Below are positions 52,632 to 53,255 of a stretch of DNA of 53,255 bases, in pieces (position 1 is the stretch's first letter; every line of letters begins with the position of its first letter). This stretch comes from Candidatus Gastranaerophilales bacterium. GTDB lineage: Bacteria > Cyanobacteriota > Vampirovibrionia > Gastranaerophilales > Gastranaerophilaceae. The notes under the pieces are model-generated. The model was given only the letters and a program-made list of their open reading frames with translations. It did not search any database and was not told where the DNA came from. The stretch is from contig CALVEG010000012.1 in assembly GCA_944326525.1 (NCBI GenBank), positions 1-53,255 of the forward strand, written 5' to 3'. A program made the translations under genes and the position numbers.

Positions 52632-53026
52632 TGGAGACGAGGGGAGTCGAACCCCTGTCCAAAATGGATTGTAACCGACATCTACGTGTGTAGGAATTTA
52701 TTCTCTTGATTAGCTCAGGAAAATTCCAAAACCCTTAAACTAACCCTAGGTTTTTGATAGGGAAACTCTAAACCCTTGATGGTTAACTGGATGCACCTAC
52801 CATCATCAATGCACTGCGCTTGCATAATGGACCCATAAAACCGGCAAGCTGGGCCTTATGAGTAGCTAGTTAGAAACTAAGCAGCTACTGCATATGCAGG
52901 AGCGAAGTTAGCTTCGATTACATTATTTTTAGCATTTAATTTAGTTTGCTCGTTGATAACCGTGAACAGCGCACGGACACGCAGCCTGCTCCAACCGAAA
53001 CATCCTGTCAAATCCAAAACGTCCCC
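52632..53026 (-). ncRNA. ssrA: Transfer-messenger RNA
   Basis: 395 nt. The 5' end GGGGACG pairs with 3' CGTCTCC (7-bp acceptor, one G-U), then discriminator A; CCA is not encoded. The T-arm GGACAGGGGTTCGACTCCCCT and the 5' TTTGGATTTGACAGG are typical. The tag reading frame (52877-52933) gives AKNNVIEANFAPAYAVAA then TAG; the first resume codon is uncertain. The Ala-Val-Ala-Ala end is a standard ClpXP degron. It rescues stalled ribosomes with SmpB. Confidence 0.95.
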
Positions 53027-53255
53027 ATAAATTCAATTTTTAATGTCCAATTGCCGTACTACGTACGGCGTCAAATCCATTCACTGTTTTATTATTTTCA
53101 TAAACAGTTACGATTTTCTTAGAGCCGTGAAGCCATTTTCTTTAATTCGAGCTTGCGCTCTCATTAAGAAAAGAAGGCAAACGTCCCCATAAATTCAATT
53201 TTTAATGTCCAATTGCCGTACTACGTACGGCGTCAAATCCATTCACTGTTTTATT
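53017..53255. repeat. Exact 77-bp direct repeat at the window end (period 162 bp)
   Basis: 53017-53093 and 53179-53255 are identical; the match is broken on the left (A versus C) and ends at the window edge. Each copy includes the first 10 nt of tmRNA and a GCCGTAC-TAC-GTACGGC palindrome. The 85 bp between copies show no gene. Confidence 0.85.

Noticed and set aside
53017..53255. The repeated units at the window end as a CRISPR array
   Set aside because: Only two copies, 77 bp long with an 85-bp gap, no cas genes, and the unit contains the tmRNA 5' end.

Overview
This is a low-G+C (roughly one third by eye) bacterial chromosome segment with dense, mostly minus-strand genes. The mixture points to a gut 'Melainabacteria'-type cyanobacterial relative (Vampirovibrionia, probably Gastranaerophilales). 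It has a diderm envelope programme (lpxA, lpxC, lpxD, fabZ, a heptose-1-P adenylyltransferase, PBP1A, MurJ), the GGGtGRT/NifU-like pair common in gut anaerobes, and several lineage-type proteins of unknown function with a short Asn/Ser-Phe-Lys motif near the N-terminus. The taxonomic call is inference from protein character and would need a marker-gene tree.

Layout. 0-9 kb: an unknown membrane protein, the GGGtGRT and NifU-like pair, tsaC, a GIY-YIG nuclease beside a palindromic repeat, murJ, a SpoIID-like protein and cysS. 9-20 kb: two plus-strand EF-hand-like unknowns, an M14 amidase, nusB-ftsY, lipA, a secreted unknown, lpd and alr; then glyA, a WecA-type transferase and a protein built of six exact 32-residue repeats (plus). 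20-29 kb: M29 aminopeptidase, then a minus-strand lipid A block (rfaE2-lpxD-lpxC-fabZ) separated from lpxA by two unknown genes. 29-39 kb: asd and three very small ORFs, a palindrome-rich spacer, a kinase-fold protein, a flotillin/NfeD pair, ferritin, beta-carbonic anhydrase, a YkgJ-type Cys-cluster protein, and PBP1A translationally coupled to a short RNase HIII. 39-49 kb: hpf, a Cys-rich small protein with a structured leader, mntP, DUF4127, ubiE/menG-type methyltransferase, a 2-hydroxyacid dehydrogenase, a candidate structured RNA, an orphan OppD/DppD ATPase, an Asp-rich LysM-like protein, a CDF transporter and a DUF2130 nuclease-like protein.

The last 3.5 kb looks accessory. It holds a putative polymorphic effector with a four-helix membrane protein directly behind it (immunity candidate), a 5'-truncated M23 peptidase fragment, a secreted unknown, and then tmRNA (ssrA, minus strand). 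A partial second copy of the tmRNA 3' end lies about 230 bp downstream of ssrA. The window closes with an exact 77-bp direct repeat that includes the first 10 nt of tmRNA.

Functionally, most recognisable genes serve the envelope (peptidoglycan precursor export, polymerisation and trimming; lipid A; undecaprenyl-linked glycan) or housekeeping (tRNA charging and modification, SRP receptor, ribosome rescue and hibernation). The best candidates for undescribed biology are the effector/immunity/M23-fragment locus, the 44.1-44.35 kb RNA, the 32-residue repeat protein and the GIY-YIG/palindrome module. All identifications are by eye from sequence motifs; no database search was run.
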